63,776 bases of DNA from JAAFHB01 sp037128295. GTDB taxonomy: Bacteria; Bacteroidota; Bacteroidia; Bacteroidales; Prolixibacteraceae. Below are positions 43,139 to 53,397 of the stretch, one piece after another (position 1 is the stretch's first letter; the number at the start of each line of letters is the position of its first letter). The notes beneath the pieces were generated by a model, which did no database searches, was not told the origin of the DNA, and worked only from the letters and a program-made list of their open reading frames with translations. The stretch covers positions 1 to 63,776 of the forward strand of contig JBAXWR010000008.1 of NCBI GenBank assembly GCA_037128295.1. The letters run 5' to 3'. A program made the translations under genes and the position numbers.

Positions 43139-44797
43139 TTACTTTGTATCCGGGGTAATCCTGAAAGTCTGTTTCACGATTACAGCTGTTTTTACTTTTG
43201 GCTCCATTCGGCGTCCCCACTGCCATGCAGCTACTGTCACATTTATCGGGTAGCGGCTTTTGGGAGGAATTTTGGTGAAAATAAGCCTATCGTTTTCCAC
43301 GATCGCCGGACCCGAAATGACATAAAAGCGAACGGGAAGTCCGGAATCTGATTTGGCCAATAATGGTACCGATCGGGTCCCTTTCCTTACATCGGGGATT
43401 TTGTCAAATGTGATCGTTTGTGTTTTCCCTTCGCTGTTTTGGATGGCCCTCATATTGATTCCTGCAGGCTCAAAAATTCCTCTTATTGAATCGTTCCCTC
43501 TTTGCCGAAGGCCGATATAGGTGGCGGACTTTTCGAATGTCCTGTCAAGGGAGATCCGGAATCTCCCATTCCCAAGGGGTTCCACAGTACCGCACAACCA
43601 TTCGGCTTCAGGCTCCCCTGTCGATTTGACCAGTTTTTCTCCTCCACCCACAAAACCTGCCGGTATCCTGTCGAGCATAACGCTCTTGATTCTGAATGTT
43701 ATACCATCCTCCTCCATTTCAAGGGAAGTAAAATTGGTGATTCCGTTGAAATCGTAAGGCAGAACATTCCCCTTTGATCCGAGAAAACCAGGGAATTGCG
43801 TTTTTGCCTTCCAATTGATGGCCGCAATGGATTGGGCTTCTTCAGCAGATCTCCTGTCGAAATACCAGGGGAGGGCAGTCGCATCGGTTGAGATATTTGA
43901 ACAAGATAGAACCTTTTGATTTTCGTGTCCCGGTACCGGAAGGTCGGCGACAAAGCCATCCCTCAATTTTACCCGTTTTAGCTTTGGAGTACCATCCTCC
44001 GAAAGGCGGTTCTTCGCCGCCTGTCCGATGTATCCGGCCAAATATTTTGTGATTCGTTCGGAACAATCAAAGTGGCCGCTGGTACCGTCTATGACATAGC
44101 TAATTGGCCAATCAGGATTTAACTTCCTTTCGTTCAGTATATTGTTATACGAATTTCCGACATCGTTCCAGCGTGTACGGATATCTTCTTTATCCTGGCC
44201 CCACTCCTGTGAAGTTCCAAAAACGACCAGGGCCGGCACCTCCCTGTTCTTTGGTGGCAGATGGTGGTTCTTGATCCAAATACCTGCAATACAGCGTTCC
44301 GGCGCATATTCTACCAATGCATCAACCATCAGCAAATGTCCCGATTCTCCCATGGGTAGCCAGGGTACTGTGGCGATTTCAGGGTAACCCGAACTTTGTG
44401 CAAGACCATTTAGAAGCAACTGCAAAAAATCGACTGTAGTTTTATGCTCAAGGGCCATATTCAAGGTTTTGTTATCCTTTGAGGTGCTCTTCCTGAAATT
44501 CATAAAGGTAGGAACACCCCATACAATTCCCAGATCATTTGACTCACAGACCTTTCGAATAGCAGAATGTCCTACAAGTCTGTGTTCAGGCACATTGGAA
44601 CACATTATCAAGAGTCCCCGCACTTTCCTGCAATTTTCAGGAATCCATAAGTAGAGGGTGGCATCGGTTTTTGAACTGTCGGACCAGCTTTTGCAGTTAC
44701 CACTTTGCATGAACTGGAATACCTGATTAACAGGCGTTTGTGCCTTAACCGAAATTGCCAATGACAAAAGAAAAACGATTGTCAAAATTCTCATCAT
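43139..44797 (-). CDS. Exported alpha/beta hydrolase with extra C-terminal domain (probable esterase)
   Basis: A 552-residue protein with a signal peptide (ending K-A-Q near residue 20). The N-terminal ~300 residues show an alpha/beta-hydrolase fold with L-P-M-G-E-S152-G-H as nucleophile elbow and a G-T-S-G-H-F-D block holding the probable histidine. The C-terminal ~250 residues are beta-rich and of unknown family, perhaps for glycan binding. The start overlaps the heparinase-like stop by four bases (ATGA), so translation is coupled. An esterase removing acetyl or other groups from the glycan is the most likely role. Confidence 0.72.
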   Translation of the reverse strand: MMRILTIVFLLSLAISVKAQTPVNQVFQFMQSGNCKSWSDSSKTDATLYLWIPENCRKVRGLLIMCSNVPEHRLVGHSAIRKVCESNDLGIVWGVPTFMNFRKSTSKDNKTLNMALEHKTTVDFLQLLLNGLAQSSGYPEIATVPWLPMGESGHLLMVDALVEYAPERCIAGIWIKNHHLPPKNREVPALVVFGTSQEWGQDKEDIRTRWNDVGNSYNNILNERKLNPDWPISYVIDGTSGHFDCSERITKYLAGYIGQAAKNRLSEDGTPKLKRVKLRDGFVADLPVPGHENQKVLSCSNISTDATALPWYFDRRSAEEAQSIAAINWKAKTQFPGFLGSKGNVLPYDFNGITNFTSLEMEEDGITFRIKSVMLDRIPAGFVGGGEKLVKSTGEPEAEWLCGTVEPLGNGRFRISLDRTFEKSATYIGLRQRGNDSIRGIFEPAGINMRAIQNSEGKTQTITFDKIPDVRKGTRSVPLLAKSDSGLPVRFYVISGPAIVENDRLIFTKIPPKSRYPINVTVAAWQWGRRMEPKVKTAVIVKQTFRITPDTK

Positions 44798-47700
44798 TTA
44801 CTGTAAACGATTATTTGATTGTTTCTTACAACATTAAATCTTGTCCTGTGATCTTGTGCCTGCATGAAATTAACGATATCGGTCTGATCCTTCCACTGGA
44901 CGAATACCTGTCCTTCTTTTTCTGTAATGGATGGAAGTTCTTCGCCAAAAACAAAAGGAATCAGCAACAGACGATAATTTGCCTGCACGGAAGACTGTTC
45001 GATGGAAAGCCGGCAATATTTATCGTGGGTCTCCTTGTTTAGCGGACCATCATCCATTATTTCGACCTTGAAATTTTCGTTTCCGCCTGCACCTGCGTAA
45101 TACACCAACAACATTGGAGTGCCCTTGACAGGATTCACCGCTTCCAATTTTGCGGCTGACGGCTTGTTAAAGTCATTTCCCTGAAGATCCTTGTTGTAGC
45201 CCAGGACGACTGAATTCTTATCATCCGACTTCAAGGTGGTTTTCCATACCCCTTTCCCAAAAATGGCTGTCCATTGATAAAGATGATCTTTGGAGTCTTT
45301 TTTCAGGTCATCCACAAGGATTCCATAACTGTGGCTTCCACGTACCAGGCCTGTACTGCGATAAACATATTCCACCGGATTCCAGGGAGTCCGCAGGGTC
45401 GGTATAAAATTCGCCTGGTTAGAGGTGGCCCACCAGGGACGCATTTTATACTTCGTTGTTCCCCTGAAAATTTCAAATATTTCCGGACGGGTTTCCAGTT
45501 CATAAACAAAATCCTTGTAAGGCTCTCCCTTAGCCAATGTTGCAAATCCTTCTCCCCAGGTTTTGACCTGTGTGCACCATTTCCAATTGTAAGCGTAACT
45601 CAGATCCGCAGTAGCAACAGCTCCGTCAGGCAGAAAAGAAGCTCCAAGATAGTCGCCTTTGGCCGGAGTCTGGTCTGACTCTGAAATCCCGTCAATCAGT
45701 ACCAGATTGTGATATTTTGCGTCATACTCCTTGGGAAATGGGGATTCTGTGAACCAATTTACACCCAATCCCGAAAAATGGAACATGCCGATATCTGAAT
45801 GGTGGTGTCCACTTCCAATATAGCTGTTTTGACGAACCTGCAAATTCATCCAAACAGCTTTGTCGGTTTTATCACTTGACGAGGAGAACATTCCGTATTC
45901 GTCCGTATCCCAGTCGGGTTTCAGGTTCAAATCTTCGCGTTTGGTGATTTTCCAATCGGCGATATAAGGGAATCCGAAAACCATATCAGGGTAGGTCGGT
46001 CCGGGAAGTCGTAACCTGCTGAGACCCTCCTTTTCTAGTTTCAACCGGTAGCTTTCAGCATTAAAGTTTGCCGGATCGAAGGTTGGATAGGCATTCGTGA
46101 GCAGATAATCGTTGAATTTATTTTGTGGATAAAAGGCTTTGAGTTCGCCAAGTGTTTGTGCTGCAAACGGGCCTCCAGACCAGGTTCCGCTGGTGACAGT
46201 CCGTTCTGCGTTGGGAGTGGTAATCTCTGTCTGGGCTTCCATGAGTTTTCTAAGATGGGGATGGCCAAACAGATTATCGCCCCTTCGGGCAAGGATAACC
46301 ATCGATAAAAATTCAAATTGGATTCCTCCACCCGACTTTCCGTTACTTTCAAAGACCTGACCATTGCGATCGATGCCCCAGTCGAGGAAATCCTTTGTCA
46401 GTTCGGCGCCGGAGGCATATCCTTCGGGATCAAATCCTTCGAGACCTTCAATGGCAGCCAATGAAATAAGATGGGTGAGGTGCCAGGTCACATGATTGAT
46501 GTCCCGCCACGCCCTGCGAGGACCATCACCGCCGCCTGTCCTGCGGCCGTAGGTTGTTTTGGCGATCAGGTTCTGCATGAATTTCTTCTGTTCAGGATTC
46601 ATCCATTTACCTGAGAAGTCGAGCGCAAAAGCCATGTCCATGTGCGGAACGACAGTGTGCATTCCCCGCCAGTGGGTGGTTGCATGGTTGCCTCCTTCAA
46701 ACGTTTCTCCAAATTCCGAGTCGGACGTCCGGAGGTGCTTATCCACATTGGGTTCAATCAATCTGAAATAGGTGACAATCGCATCAGCTGTTTTTTTTCC
46801 CAATTGGTCATTGTTGGTCAGCAGGGCGTACAAAGCCATGGTTGACAAACAATTGGTGACGTAATTGATGTGGGTATTGAAAATTACCGGCTTGTGGTCT
46901 TTTGTTAAACGCGGAACAGCATAGGCCGCAGGACCTTCCACCACGGGATCCATTTGGCTCCTGATATTTTCCACATCTCCTGAAGCAAGCAGATTGAATA
47001 TCTTCCCATCACTTGAGGTCTGGTCAAGCCAGGATTTGCCCAGTAGAAATTCAATTTCAACCATCGATTTCATGGCCGACTTATTGGTTTTCACCTGCTC
47101 TTGCAACATTGGAATATCCTCAGGGCTAAAAAGCAACCGGGGATAAATCCCGGGTGCAGGAACTTTGGATCCCAGCAATTCAAAATTGAAGCCCGAAAAA
47201 TCGTAATCGCTTCTGGGAACGGTATTCCATTCTTTTTCAGGCCCATTCTCTAGTTGCTTTAGTTGCTCCGCCGTAACTTTGGCGTGTTCGGTCCATCTTT
47301 TCTGGGCTTTCAGACACGGAATATTTTGGGTTGCGATATCCGGATTCATGAATTTTTCAGGCGTATCGAACAGTGTTGTGACACAATCGGATAGTTTTTG
47401 GTTTTTCCCGTTATAAAGAATTGGCTTGTCGCTTATCAGCAGAAGTCCGGTTTGATCGGTATAAACGACCTTTCCCAATTGTTTGGCCCAATCGTTCACG
47501 GCAAAATACTTTTCAGTTCCCTTTTCTTTTTGCTCAATGGTGACAGGAATGGTTATTTTGGGTATCGAAAGCGAATAAACCCAGCGGTTACTTAAAATTT
47601 CAAGGCCCACAGGAATCTGGCCTGATTTGATTTGTTTTTGCGTGAGTATTCCGGCAAACGAAACCGGAATGAAAAATTTCCCATTTTCAGTGAAAGCTTC

Positions 47701-47931
47701 ACCACGCAACAAATCTGTCTCGCTTAATCTTACTTTCTTCCCATATACAAAGGCATAACGACTTTCAGGATAAAAAGCCACATAATCTTTTATCGCTTCG
47801 GTTGCGGACGAAAATGCCGAACGGGTATATGGCAGTCCATCCGTTTGGTTTTGAACTTGGGCTTTGGCATCGAATAGAGATATGAAAAGCAATCCCAGAA
47901 TCAGGAAAATTATTGCGCTTTTGTTTTTCAT
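44794..47931 (-). CDS. Heparinase II/III family polysaccharide lyase-like protein
   Basis: A 1045-residue exported protein (signal peptide ending A-K-A-Q near residue 25). A ~230-residue N-terminal region precedes A-P-G-I-Y-P-R-L-L-F-S-P, then an (alpha/alpha)-toroid at about 260-620 and a heparinase II/III beta-sandwich from about 680, with S-G-H-H-H-S-D-I-G-M-F-H-F near residue 715. That His-rich block is the domain hallmark. Relatives cleave uronate-containing glycans by beta-elimination. It shares the A-P-G-I-x-P-R block with the 1460-residue protein at 48959, so the two are paralogues. The family number is not clear. Confidence 0.84.
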   Translation of the reverse strand: MKNKSAIIFLILGLLFISLFDAKAQVQNQTDGLPYTRSAFSSATEAIKDYVAFYPESRYAFVYGKKVRLSETDLLRGEAFTENGKFFIPVSFAGILTQKQIKSGQIPVGLEILSNRWVYSLSIPKITIPVTIEQKEKGTEKYFAVNDWAKQLGKVVYTDQTGLLLISDKPILYNGKNQKLSDCVTTLFDTPEKFMNPDIATQNIPCLKAQKRWTEHAKVTAEQLKQLENGPEKEWNTVPRSDYDFSGFNFELLGSKVPAPGIYPRLLFSPEDIPMLQEQVKTNKSAMKSMVEIEFLLGKSWLDQTSSDGKIFNLLASGDVENIRSQMDPVVEGPAAYAVPRLTKDHKPVIFNTHINYVTNCLSTMALYALLTNNDQLGKKTADAIVTYFRLIEPNVDKHLRTSDSEFGETFEGGNHATTHWRGMHTVVPHMDMAFALDFSGKWMNPEQKKFMQNLIAKTTYGRRTGGGDGPRRAWRDINHVTWHLTHLISLAAIEGLEGFDPEGYASGAELTKDFLDWGIDRNGQVFESNGKSGGGIQFEFLSMVILARRGDNLFGHPHLRKLMEAQTEITTPNAERTVTSGTWSGGPFAAQTLGELKAFYPQNKFNDYLLTNAYPTFDPANFNAESYRLKLEKEGLSRLRLPGPTYPDMVFGFPYIADWKITKREDLNLKPDWDTDEYGMFSSSSDKTDKAVWMNLQVRQNSYIGSGHHHSDIGMFHFSGLGVNWFTESPFPKEYDAKYHNLVLIDGISESDQTPAKGDYLGASFLPDGAVATADLSYAYNWKWCTQVKTWGEGFATLAKGEPYKDFVYELETRPEIFEIFRGTTKYKMRPWWATSNQANFIPTLRTPWNPVEYVYRSTGLVRGSHSYGILVDDLKKDSKDHLYQWTAIFGKGVWKTTLKSDDKNSVVLGYNKDLQGNDFNKPSAAKLEAVNPVKGTPMLLVYYAGAGGNENFKVEIMDDGPLNKETHDKYCRLSIEQSSVQANYRLLLIPFVFGEELPSITEKEGQVFVQWKDQTDIVNFMQAQDHRTRFNVVRNNQIIVYSK

Positions 47932-47962
47932 TTCAGATTGTTGTTGGTTGAAAAATTAATCA

Positions 47963-48907
47963 TTAAAGTTTTTCTCCTAGAATTTTTCGCTTCACCAGGA
48001 ACGCTTTCATGGCATCCAATGCCCGGTCTGTCTGCTCTTCAGTTGCCGTATAATTAGTCACGATAAAGGCATGTCGCATGTCGGGGAATAGAATATATTC
48101 GGTGTCGATCCCGGCTCTTTTGCAGGAATCAAAAAAAGATTCAGCTTCCGCTGAAGTCACCACCTGATCATTTGCACCATTCATTGTAAGTATCGGGGCA
48201 TCTTTTGGATCAAGAAAATTGACCGGTGACAAATTCTTTGCCATCTGAAGCTGACCTGTGCCGTGAGAAATGTATTTGATCCATTTTTCTGCCGTCATAT
48301 CAGAAATGCCATTGCAATTGATCACAACATTGGCTTTCGCCTCTTCGGGCAAATCCATGGTTCCCAAGCAAAGTGCCAGATGACCTCCGGCAGAATCGCT
48401 GATCACCACAATTCGCTGTGGATCAATTCCCAACTCATTGGCATGTTGCCGGATGTATCGAATTGCATCGGCACAATCGGCCAGGCAATCGCCGATTGTA
48501 ATTTTATTTGTTACAGGCTCGTTCGCCCCCGGTTTTGGGATTAAACGGTATTCGATGGAAAATGCAGCACAGCCGAGTGCAGCAGAATAGCGTAAATGAG
48601 GAACAAACCCTTCCGGGGATCCGGCCACCCACGCTCCACCATGGATCCATACCATGGCAGGTGCTTTTTGATCTGCCATCTGGGATGGCAGTATCACCAG
48701 CAAACGCAGTTTCTTTCCATCCACGGTTTTATAAATAATTGTATCCGGTTTTGTGTCCTGGGACTTGAAATAGCCTATCCCTTTGGTAGGTTGGATAGAA
48801 TTCTGACCCATTGTCCTATCAACACTGAAGATCGCCAATAAGCTAAATATGAACAACTTAGCTATGAATGTTTGAGATCTGGAAATATGTTTTAGTCTAT
48901 TCATCAT
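47963..48907 (-). CDS. Alpha/beta hydrolase, carbohydrate-esterase-like
   Basis: A 314-residue exported protein. It has the H-G-G-A-W oxyanion block (89-93) and the nucleophile S172 in I-S-D-S-A-G-G-H, followed by a G-A-N-D-Q-V-V block with the probable aspartate and M-R-H-A-F with the histidine. This is the BD-FAE / acetyl-esterase type of fold used in PULs to remove acetyl or feruloyl groups. A second possible start (residue 2) is trivial. It lies between the two heparinase-like genes with gaps of 31 and 51 bases. Confidence 0.85.
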   Translation of the reverse strand: MMNRLKHISRSQTFIAKLFIFSLLAIFSVDRTMGQNSIQPTKGIGYFKSQDTKPDTIIYKTVDGKKLRLLVILPSQMADQKAPAMVWIHGGAWVAGSPEGFVPHLRYSAALGCAAFSIEYRLIPKPGANEPVTNKITIGDCLADCADAIRYIRQHANELGIDPQRIVVISDSAGGHLALCLGTMDLPEEAKANVVINCNGISDMTAEKWIKYISHGTGQLQMAKNLSPVNFLDPKDAPILTMNGANDQVVTSAEAESFFDSCKRAGIDTEYILFPDMRHAFIVTNYTATEEQTDRALDAMKAFLVKRKILGEKL

Positions 48908-48958
48908 AAATCTTTCGCAGAATAAAAATCAAATATGCCTTATATAGATGATTAACAA

Positions 48959-51900
48959 TTATTTATCTCCATTAAATAAATGCTTCACTTCTTTCTCGTC
49001 GAGAGGCCTGTTGAAAAGCTGCAGTTTTGCTAGGATGGCATTGTGCCCAAGAAAAAAATCGAGTGCATCGGTGGTGATCTCCTTTGTACCGGGACCGCTG
49101 GCGACTTTTTCGCTATTCAGATAAAGGCACATCTGGCTTTCCGTTGCCGTTACCACCACGAATTGCCATTGGCCTGGCAAGAGATTACCCCCTGTCAGCC
49201 GACCCGGATTGGCAACCAGTCGGCCATTGTCAATACTGCAAGAGATGGTTTTGTACCCCTTTCCAAAAGCATTGTAGCCCTCCTTCCCAAATAACTTTCC
49301 TGTTTTTTCGCCGGTCTTGAACCACAAAGCAACCGTCAGGGCATTGTCGCAAAGGTTAAGGTGATGAAGCTTGATCCCTGGTTTCATATCGCCCCGCGAG
49401 ACATTTACATCAACCTCTGTAGTTCTGGGTGATCCTGACCGTACTTCAACTGCCTTGCCCAATGGACTTTCCACCAATTTCCCACTTGGATTGATCCAAA
49501 TTTGGTATTTTGCCTTAACCGGAAAATAGGCGGTTTTCCCATCCCATTTGTCGAACTTTACTTCTCCCAAAGAGGCAGAATCAAGATCGGATTTGGATAC
49601 AGGGGATTGGATTACTTCCCGTTCCCGGAAAATATTGTTTCCAGTAAGTTGAATGGTCTGACCGTCGGGCAATAAAACTTTACACGACGTTTCACTTGGA
49701 CCAAAACGCAGGGAAACAGGATGCCACCCCTCTTTCAAGCCGATCTTACCGGATGGATTTCGTCCGTAAACACCTCGTTGGACGACAATTTCGTTCCCAA
49801 TCCTGATTTGGTTCTGACAACTCGCCTGTTTGGCTCCCAATCCGGCACTTTCGCCCACACGTCCCACTGACTGAAAGGTATAAATGCCGGAAATTGGTGC
49901 CTTAAAATAGCCGGAATAGGTGCGGACGGTATTGCGACTTTCAGAAGATTCAAGGACATTGACCCTCTCTGAACGATAGGGTTTCCGTCCTTCAATATCC
50001 AGAAAGTCGTTGTCCCGTCTTTTTCCTGTCTGGTCGAAATAGCGCAGGTCAAATCCGGGTTCCAGGATTGGCGTATTTTGCAGGGCTTCAAGCCATTTGA
50101 TCTGCGGTTCAGGTGCAATGGCAATTTTATTATCTGGTACGTACCTTAGATCTGAATCGGAAATCTCTTCAAAATTATTGTTGTTGACGGTATACTTCAG
50201 TTCCAATGGCATAGGTTCAAGGCTGTTGATATTCCAGAAAAGTGGGTCGCAAACCGTCAGATCGAAATCATGCCAACCTTTATCGAGAATTGCTTCCCCC
50301 TGGCGGTGAGCCTGTTGCTGGTGAAAAACACCGGTATGTTCTATAACCGACTGGCTTCCAATATCCAAAATGACCGGACCACAGGAGTTGAGATCGAACT
50401 TGTAAACGCCTTTCGCTTTGGCAAAGAAATAGCCGGTAAAACGGTAAAAACCTTTGCATTGCTGCTCCAATGGCTGTTTGGAAATCGCTTGCGGAAGCGA
50501 AAAATTTCTGACCACATTGGTAATGATCGCCTGTTCCTTCGACAAATCGGGCATCATCACTTTTGAGGCATCAAAAAATCCTTTGTCGTTGTACAATTTG
50601 GTATTCTTTTCATATACCCTAGCCAAAAGTCCGGGTTGGCTTCCGGTTGGAATTTCAGTCATCCCCTTTGCAGCAGCTTGCAGGATAAAGTGGGCTGCCA
50701 GCACCTCGCTTTTTTTTGTTCCAAAAGCCCATTCCGGTTGAAAAACGATGGCTTTCAGGTCACAACTTTTGTTGATGACAATGGGACGATCATACACCAA
50801 GGAATTCTGGCTGGGTTCTGACCCATCAAGGGTATAACGGATCTGCGCCGGAGCAGAAACCCTCTCCAATTGAACTTCTTCGACTCCATCAACAAGATAG
50901 ATGGGCGTTTTGCCCTCTTCCCTTGTATCACGAAGGTCGCTGCTTTCGAACCGGCTGCCCCGAACCAGCAGAACCGGCCGTGCAGGTTTGGCATCACTTG
51001 TCAAAACCTCCTTCCCGTTGCGTTCCATCGATAAAACCGTGCGTCCACCCTCCGTCTGACCAAATTGGTAAACATCGGTTTTGTCTTTGATTTGCACGGT
51101 CAGCATTGTCCTCTCTTTGTTCCAGGTTGTTTTGGGGATTGGGTCACCAAATTTATAAGGATAAACCAGGATCCTGAATTCGGGAGATACAGATTTAGCC
51201 GGAACAACCACCTGATTGTAGCCCTGGTATCTTTCGAACCGGGGAACCGGAAAGCCATATTCCGAATTCCGCCACAAAACACGGATCAGACAAAGGGGAT
51301 CCCCTTTTTTAGGTTTGACTTTCCCGGTAATCAAATCCTTTTCCATGCCTGTTTTTCCAAGGATCAGATCGTCCATTCTCAATTCGGAAGGATCGGTATT
51401 CTGGAATTGAATTTCAGGGGTGAGAGCTTCAACCAATTCAACGTTAAGCGGTACGGAAATATTCCAGTCGAACAGATGTGGCAAATTGTCTTTCTTCGCA
51501 TCATCAATGACAATGACATAAGGATTTTCACCGCGTGCCAACTGGACTGTCCTATAAAACTGTTGCATGGGGTTCCACAACCGATAACCTTCCACAAGAC
51601 GGGTTTCACTGCTCCACGGTCCGTAGTCAGTATGCGCATATCCATCATTGTATTTGACAGTTCCGGGGTGAAAGGCAACCTGGATATCACGGCTCAGATC
51701 AAAATTTCCTTCCGAAAAGGGTGCGAAGTAAGGAATCTTCGTTGACGGAAAATACAAAGGATGGACCTGCATGCTCTTGCTATAGGAATATCCATTTTTA
51801 CCATCACCGGCAGCAATCAGGCCATCCGTCGATTCCTTCACGCCGAGCCAGGTTCCCGGTGCGGGTGGCCAGTGGCATCCTTTCCCATCCACTGTAAGCA

Positions 51901-53341
51901 TGTTTTGCAGAAAAGTGGCCTTGGTTGCCAGCATGTTGTTGTCCTGTATCCAGTTCACACCGTCTTTCCAAAGGGTAATGCGGTTGTTCTCCGAGCCTTC
52001 GTGGCCGCCATAAAAGAAGTCCTGTTTGCAAACAAACCCGAGGTGCAGATCCTCTTTCTTCCATGAATTCCGGGTTTCCACATAGCCGCGTTGGTTGTCC
52101 TGCCATGTGACCGGAAGTTTAAGATCATCTATCAGCGGTTGGGAGTTCCAGTCCAAAGGTTTTCCCTCTTTTCCCATCATTCCATCGTCGGCATAAAGCA
52201 GCAACAATTCGTTGGTAATTCCCACCGGATTGGGCCATTTGGCTTCTGCATCGGTTAGAAAATTATGGGTCGATAAGCTGGCTTTGTACAGAAAATCAAT
52301 GGCCTTGTCGGTTGGATGATAATAATGCATCATCCAGATGACATGAAAAGCCGAAGCCCGCATTTCGTCACGGATCTTCCAGGAACCATCTTCCCATCGA
52401 AGGGCGGCCCTGAAAAAATTCATCTTGGCTTGCAGATGGTCGTGCTTCAGCAGGTTCCTATCCCTGAGGCCAACGGCAGTAAATGCCGAAACGTTCAACC
52501 AGCCTTTGATGGACTCGTAACACATTCCGTCATCGTCAAGATACCAGTCAAGCATGGCGTTGGCCTTTTTGCACGACAGGTCGAACAATTCTTTGTTAAA
52601 ACCTTTCTCCCCTTCGATCAGCAACATCAGCCTGATGTACTCCATCCCGAAACCCTGATGGTTGTTGATCATAAAATGGTCGGGAACAGAAAGGAAATTG
52701 GAAATCCTTCTTGCGGTGATCCGGGCAATGACCTTTCGGGTCAATTCCCGTTCAGTAGCCGACATCCAACCACTCAGGTAGTCATAATCCAGCAAGTCCC
52801 ATATTTCCGTTGGCGGATCAGGTTCACCTGTTGCAACGATGGAGCGTTCAACATCCCAGATATTCTCACTGTCGGGCATTTTTTCCATCTTATCCAGTTT
52901 GGGTTCAAGTGCCTTGATCTTTTCGACCAGATTGATGGCCAGCTCTTTCCCAAGCTTATCGTTCTTTGTGACCAGTGCATAAAAAGCACTTTGTGACCTG
53001 ACCACCCTGGTCCATAGGGTCCTGAATGGCATTGGGGCCTTTTCTCCCAAGGCAATTTTGGCACGGATAAGGTCAACATCTTTTGGTGTGAGCAACACCC
53101 TTGGATGAATACCGGGAGCAGGCACATTGCTGAGTCGGTCCGGTGCAAAACCCGAATCGGAGAAACGGTTGGAAACCGCTGGCGATTTGGGCCAGAAATC
53201 TCCCCTGATGGCATCTTCATAAGGAAGAAAAGCACGGGGTTTCCAACTAGGTTCCTGATAATAAGCACGTTTCTGTGCAGTTAATACCATGCAACTGCAA
53301 CAAATCAAAAAGGCCGCCAGAGAACATTTTATCATTTGCAT
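48959..53341 (-). CDS. Giant multidomain heparinase-like protein with CHB_HEX_C, PA14-like and LamG-like domains
   Basis: A 1460-residue exported protein (signal peptide ending L-T-A-Q near residue 22). Residues ~75-400 form an (alpha/alpha)-toroid with A-P-G-I-H-P-R-V-L-L-T-P at its start; 440-780 hold a heparinase II/III-like beta-sandwich with Y-G-G-H-E-G-S-E-N-N-R, where the usual HxHxD is H-E-G-S-E. A CHB_HEX_C-like strand (R-Y-T-L-D-G-S-E-P-S) is near residue 835, two PA14-like modules follow at about 905-1080 and 1105-1225, and a LamG/concanavalin module ends the protein. Lyase activity is plausible but the altered His block leaves doubt. It is the largest gene of the PUL. Confidence 0.75.
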   Translation of the reverse strand: MQMIKCSLAAFLICCSCMVLTAQKRAYYQEPSWKPRAFLPYEDAIRGDFWPKSPAVSNRFSDSGFAPDRLSNVPAPGIHPRVLLTPKDVDLIRAKIALGEKAPMPFRTLWTRVVRSQSAFYALVTKNDKLGKELAINLVEKIKALEPKLDKMEKMPDSENIWDVERSIVATGEPDPPTEIWDLLDYDYLSGWMSATERELTRKVIARITARRISNFLSVPDHFMINNHQGFGMEYIRLMLLIEGEKGFNKELFDLSCKKANAMLDWYLDDDGMCYESIKGWLNVSAFTAVGLRDRNLLKHDHLQAKMNFFRAALRWEDGSWKIRDEMRASAFHVIWMMHYYHPTDKAIDFLYKASLSTHNFLTDAEAKWPNPVGITNELLLLYADDGMMGKEGKPLDWNSQPLIDDLKLPVTWQDNQRGYVETRNSWKKEDLHLGFVCKQDFFYGGHEGSENNRITLWKDGVNWIQDNNMLATKATFLQNMLTVDGKGCHWPPAPGTWLGVKESTDGLIAAGDGKNGYSYSKSMQVHPLYFPSTKIPYFAPFSEGNFDLSRDIQVAFHPGTVKYNDGYAHTDYGPWSSETRLVEGYRLWNPMQQFYRTVQLARGENPYVIVIDDAKKDNLPHLFDWNISVPLNVELVEALTPEIQFQNTDPSELRMDDLILGKTGMEKDLITGKVKPKKGDPLCLIRVLWRNSEYGFPVPRFERYQGYNQVVVPAKSVSPEFRILVYPYKFGDPIPKTTWNKERTMLTVQIKDKTDVYQFGQTEGGRTVLSMERNGKEVLTSDAKPARPVLLVRGSRFESSDLRDTREEGKTPIYLVDGVEEVQLERVSAPAQIRYTLDGSEPSQNSLVYDRPIVINKSCDLKAIVFQPEWAFGTKKSEVLAAHFILQAAAKGMTEIPTGSQPGLLARVYEKNTKLYNDKGFFDASKVMMPDLSKEQAIITNVVRNFSLPQAISKQPLEQQCKGFYRFTGYFFAKAKGVYKFDLNSCGPVILDIGSQSVIEHTGVFHQQQAHRQGEAILDKGWHDFDLTVCDPLFWNINSLEPMPLELKYTVNNNNFEEISDSDLRYVPDNKIAIAPEPQIKWLEALQNTPILEPGFDLRYFDQTGKRRDNDFLDIEGRKPYRSERVNVLESSESRNTVRTYSGYFKAPISGIYTFQSVGRVGESAGLGAKQASCQNQIRIGNEIVVQRGVYGRNPSGKIGLKEGWHPVSLRFGPSETSCKVLLPDGQTIQLTGNNIFREREVIQSPVSKSDLDSASLGEVKFDKWDGKTAYFPVKAKYQIWINPSGKLVESPLGKAVEVRSGSPRTTEVDVNVSRGDMKPGIKLHHLNLCDNALTVALWFKTGEKTGKLFGKEGYNAFGKGYKTISCSIDNGRLVANPGRLTGGNLLPGQWQFVVVTATESQMCLYLNSEKVASGPGTKEITTDALDFFLGHNAILAKLQLFNRPLDEKEVKHLFNGDK

Positions 53342-53397
53342 AAAGTATATTTTAACATCAACGTGCTAATTATCAAATATTAAGGAACATACAAATA

